A stretch of 5,905 nucleotides of DNA from Gammaproteobacteria bacterium GWE2_37_16. Lineage in GTDB: Bacteria > Pseudomonadota > Gammaproteobacteria > UBA9339. The notes below the pieces were generated by a model. That model was not told the DNA's origin, made no database searches, and was given only the letters and a program-made list of their open reading frames with translations. A program made the translations under genes and the position numbers. Below are positions 4,838 to 5,905 of this stretch, one piece after another; within the stretch, counting starts at the first letter, position 1, and each line of letters starts with the position of its first letter. The stretch spans positions 1-5,905 of the forward strand of contig MGXG01000103.1 in the NCBI GenBank assembly GCA_001801285.1. The letters are read 5' to 3'.

Positions 4838-5905
4838 TTATGAATAATTAAATCCATTTACTCTTGTGCCGCTTTGGGTATCTGCGTTGGTAACGACAAC
4901 ATCAACGCTCCCCTCAGCATGAGCAGGGGTATAACATGTTATTAAAGTTGTACCTGTTACAACGACGCCCGTCGCAGCAACACCACCAAAAGTAACCGTT
5001 GGGTTTCCGCCAATCGTCGAAAAATTAGTACCGGTAATCGTTACATAAGTACCGCCTGCTGGATCTCCTAACGCAGGTGATAACGAAGTTACCGTTGGCG
5101 GATTTTGATACGTATAAGCACTCACTCCTGTCGATACCTGACCATCAGGATTTGTCACTATAACTATAGCCGAACCCACGGTATTTACTGGTGTTTTACA
5201 AGTTATTATTGTATCACTAGTACGCACCACATCCGTCGCCGATATTCCATCAAAAGTAACTTGTGTCGTACCAGCACCTAAATCAAAAAAATTAGTTCCC
5301 GTTATGGTAACATCAGTACCACCTGTTAAAACACCTGCCGGAGGAGTTACCGAAATTACCGTTGGTACCGGTTCATAGGTATAGGCATTAGCCAATATTC
5401 CTATCTGACCATTGATATTCGTTACCGAAACGTTTACTGTTCCCGCCACTCCAACTGGAGCAGTGCAAGTAATTTGCGTTGTTGAATCAACATTCACCCC
5501 ACCTGCATTGGTTGCTCCAAATTTTACTGTCGGTGTGGTTCCAACCACAAACCCCGTACCTGTAATAATAACGACTGTACCAACCGCTAATTTACCTACA
5601 TTTGGGGAAAGACTTGTAACAGTCGGGTCGGCTGTGGCTGTATAGGTAAAACCATTAGTCTCTGTATCAAATTGAGTATCAGCATTAGTAACAACAACGT
5701 TTACTGCGCCTGCTGTCCCAGCGGGCGTTAAACAGGTTATAGTAGTTGCACTTACCCGTGTAACGCTTGTTGCTTGAGCACCACCAAATGTAACCGTTGG
5801 ATTTCCTCCAACCGTCGAAAAATTAGTACCTGTAATAGTCACAAAAGTACCGCCGACTGTAGAGCCAGCGATTGGAGCAACTGTTGTTATTGTTGGTGCC
5901 GCCTG
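4838..5905 (-). CDS. IPT/TIG-repeat protein, 5' end outside the window
   Basis: The frame is open from base 5905 to the stop at 4838 (355 residues), so the true start lies upstream; the GTG at 5842 falls within the first visible repeat and is not the start. The visible part is four immunoglobulin-like IPT/TIG domains at about residues 4-88, 94-177, 181-266 and 270-354. Each has the pattern P-T-V-x-S-(L/V)-(S/T)-P, GGTxVTITGTNF, VTFGG, ITCxTP, G-x-V-x-V-x-V-T-N and a closing aromatic (F/Y)-x-Y. The composition is rich in Thr, Val and Gly and poor in Lys and Arg, as in extracellular beta-sandwich proteins. The protein ends one residue after the last domain (GFNYS), with no anchor, sorting signal or barrel. 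A secreted or surface role is likely from the family, but no signal peptide can be seen. It is followed by rpsU on the same strand after 122 bases. Its partner and exact function are unknown. Confidence 0.88.
   Translation of the reverse strand, partial: QAAPTITTVAPIAGSTVGGTFVTITGTNFSTVGGNPTVTFGGAQATSVTRVSATTITCLTPAGTAGAVNVVVTNADTQFDTETNGFTYTATADPTVTSLSPNVGKLAVGTVVIITGTGFVVGTTPTVKFGATNAGGVNVDSTTQITCTAPVGVAGTVNVSVTNINGQIGILANAYTYEPVPTVISVTPPAGVLTGGTDVTITGTNFFDLGAGTTQVTFDGISATDVVRTSDTIITCKTPVNTVGSAIVIVTNPDGQVSTGVSAYTYQNPPTVTSLSPALGDPAGGTYVTITGTNFSTIGGNPTVTFGGVAATGVVVTGTTLITCYTPAHAEGSVDVVVTNADTQSGTRVNGFNYS
4844..5896 (-). repeat. four tandem IPT/TIG coding repeats, period 261-270 bp
   Basis: The units are 5642-5896, 5375-5626, 5108-5365 and 4844-5098. 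The cysteine of each unit recurs every 88-89 residues (58, 147, 236 and 324 of the visible protein). The first and last units are the most alike: 4981-5056 and 5779-5854 match at 68 of 76 bases, with a run of at least 15 identical bases including CGTCGAAAAATTAG. The array probably continues past the window edge, because the first visible unit is preceded by an in-frame linker. Confidence 0.85.

Noticed and set aside
5412..5645. Plus-strand frame of 77 codons in the TIG gene
   Set aside because: It is an antisense shadow of the repetitive Thr/Val-rich TIG coding sequence.

Overview
The window holds five genes, all on the minus strand, so transcription runs from base 5905 towards base 1. In that order they are a 5'-truncated IPT/TIG-repeat protein (4838-5905), rpsU for ribosomal protein S21 (4494-4715), a GatB/YqeY-domain protein (3988-4437), dnaG primase (2046-3800) and rpoD, the primary sigma factor (1-1930, lacking only about its last 10 codons). 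The plus-strand reading frames are shadows of these genes. No gene-free stretch exceeds about 190 bases.

The last four genes form the classical macromolecular-synthesis operon, which ties translation (S21), replication priming (DnaG) and transcription initiation (RpoD) to one transcript. A yqeY gene sits between rpsU and dnaG, as in many gammaproteobacteria. RpoD is a close match to enterobacterial sigma-70 in regions 1.2, 2, 3 and 4. It has the long non-conserved region typical of proteobacterial primary sigma factors, and DnaG and S21 also look gammaproteobacterial. The DNA is AT-rich, most strongly between genes. Together these suggest an AT-rich gammaproteobacterium. A host-associated order such as Legionellales is possible, but that is a guess.

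Regulatory signals visible by eye are a good sigma-70-type promoter before rpsU (TTGCAT-N17-TAGAAT), a terminator-like hairpin at or just after its predicted transcription start, a strong SD for rpsU, and a weaker possible promoter in the dnaG-rpoD gap. The yqeY-dnaG gap (3801-3987) contains an inverted pair of GTAG-headed palindromes resembling REP/REPIN elements, which may create a processing or partial termination point inside the operon.

Upstream of rpsU, where many gammaproteobacteria carry a divergent tsaD, this window has four tandem IPT/TIG domains of about 88 residues, ending at the stop codon with no visible anchor. No wholly new system is evident. The most unusual parts are the REP-like pair and the TIG-repeat gene beside a housekeeping operon.
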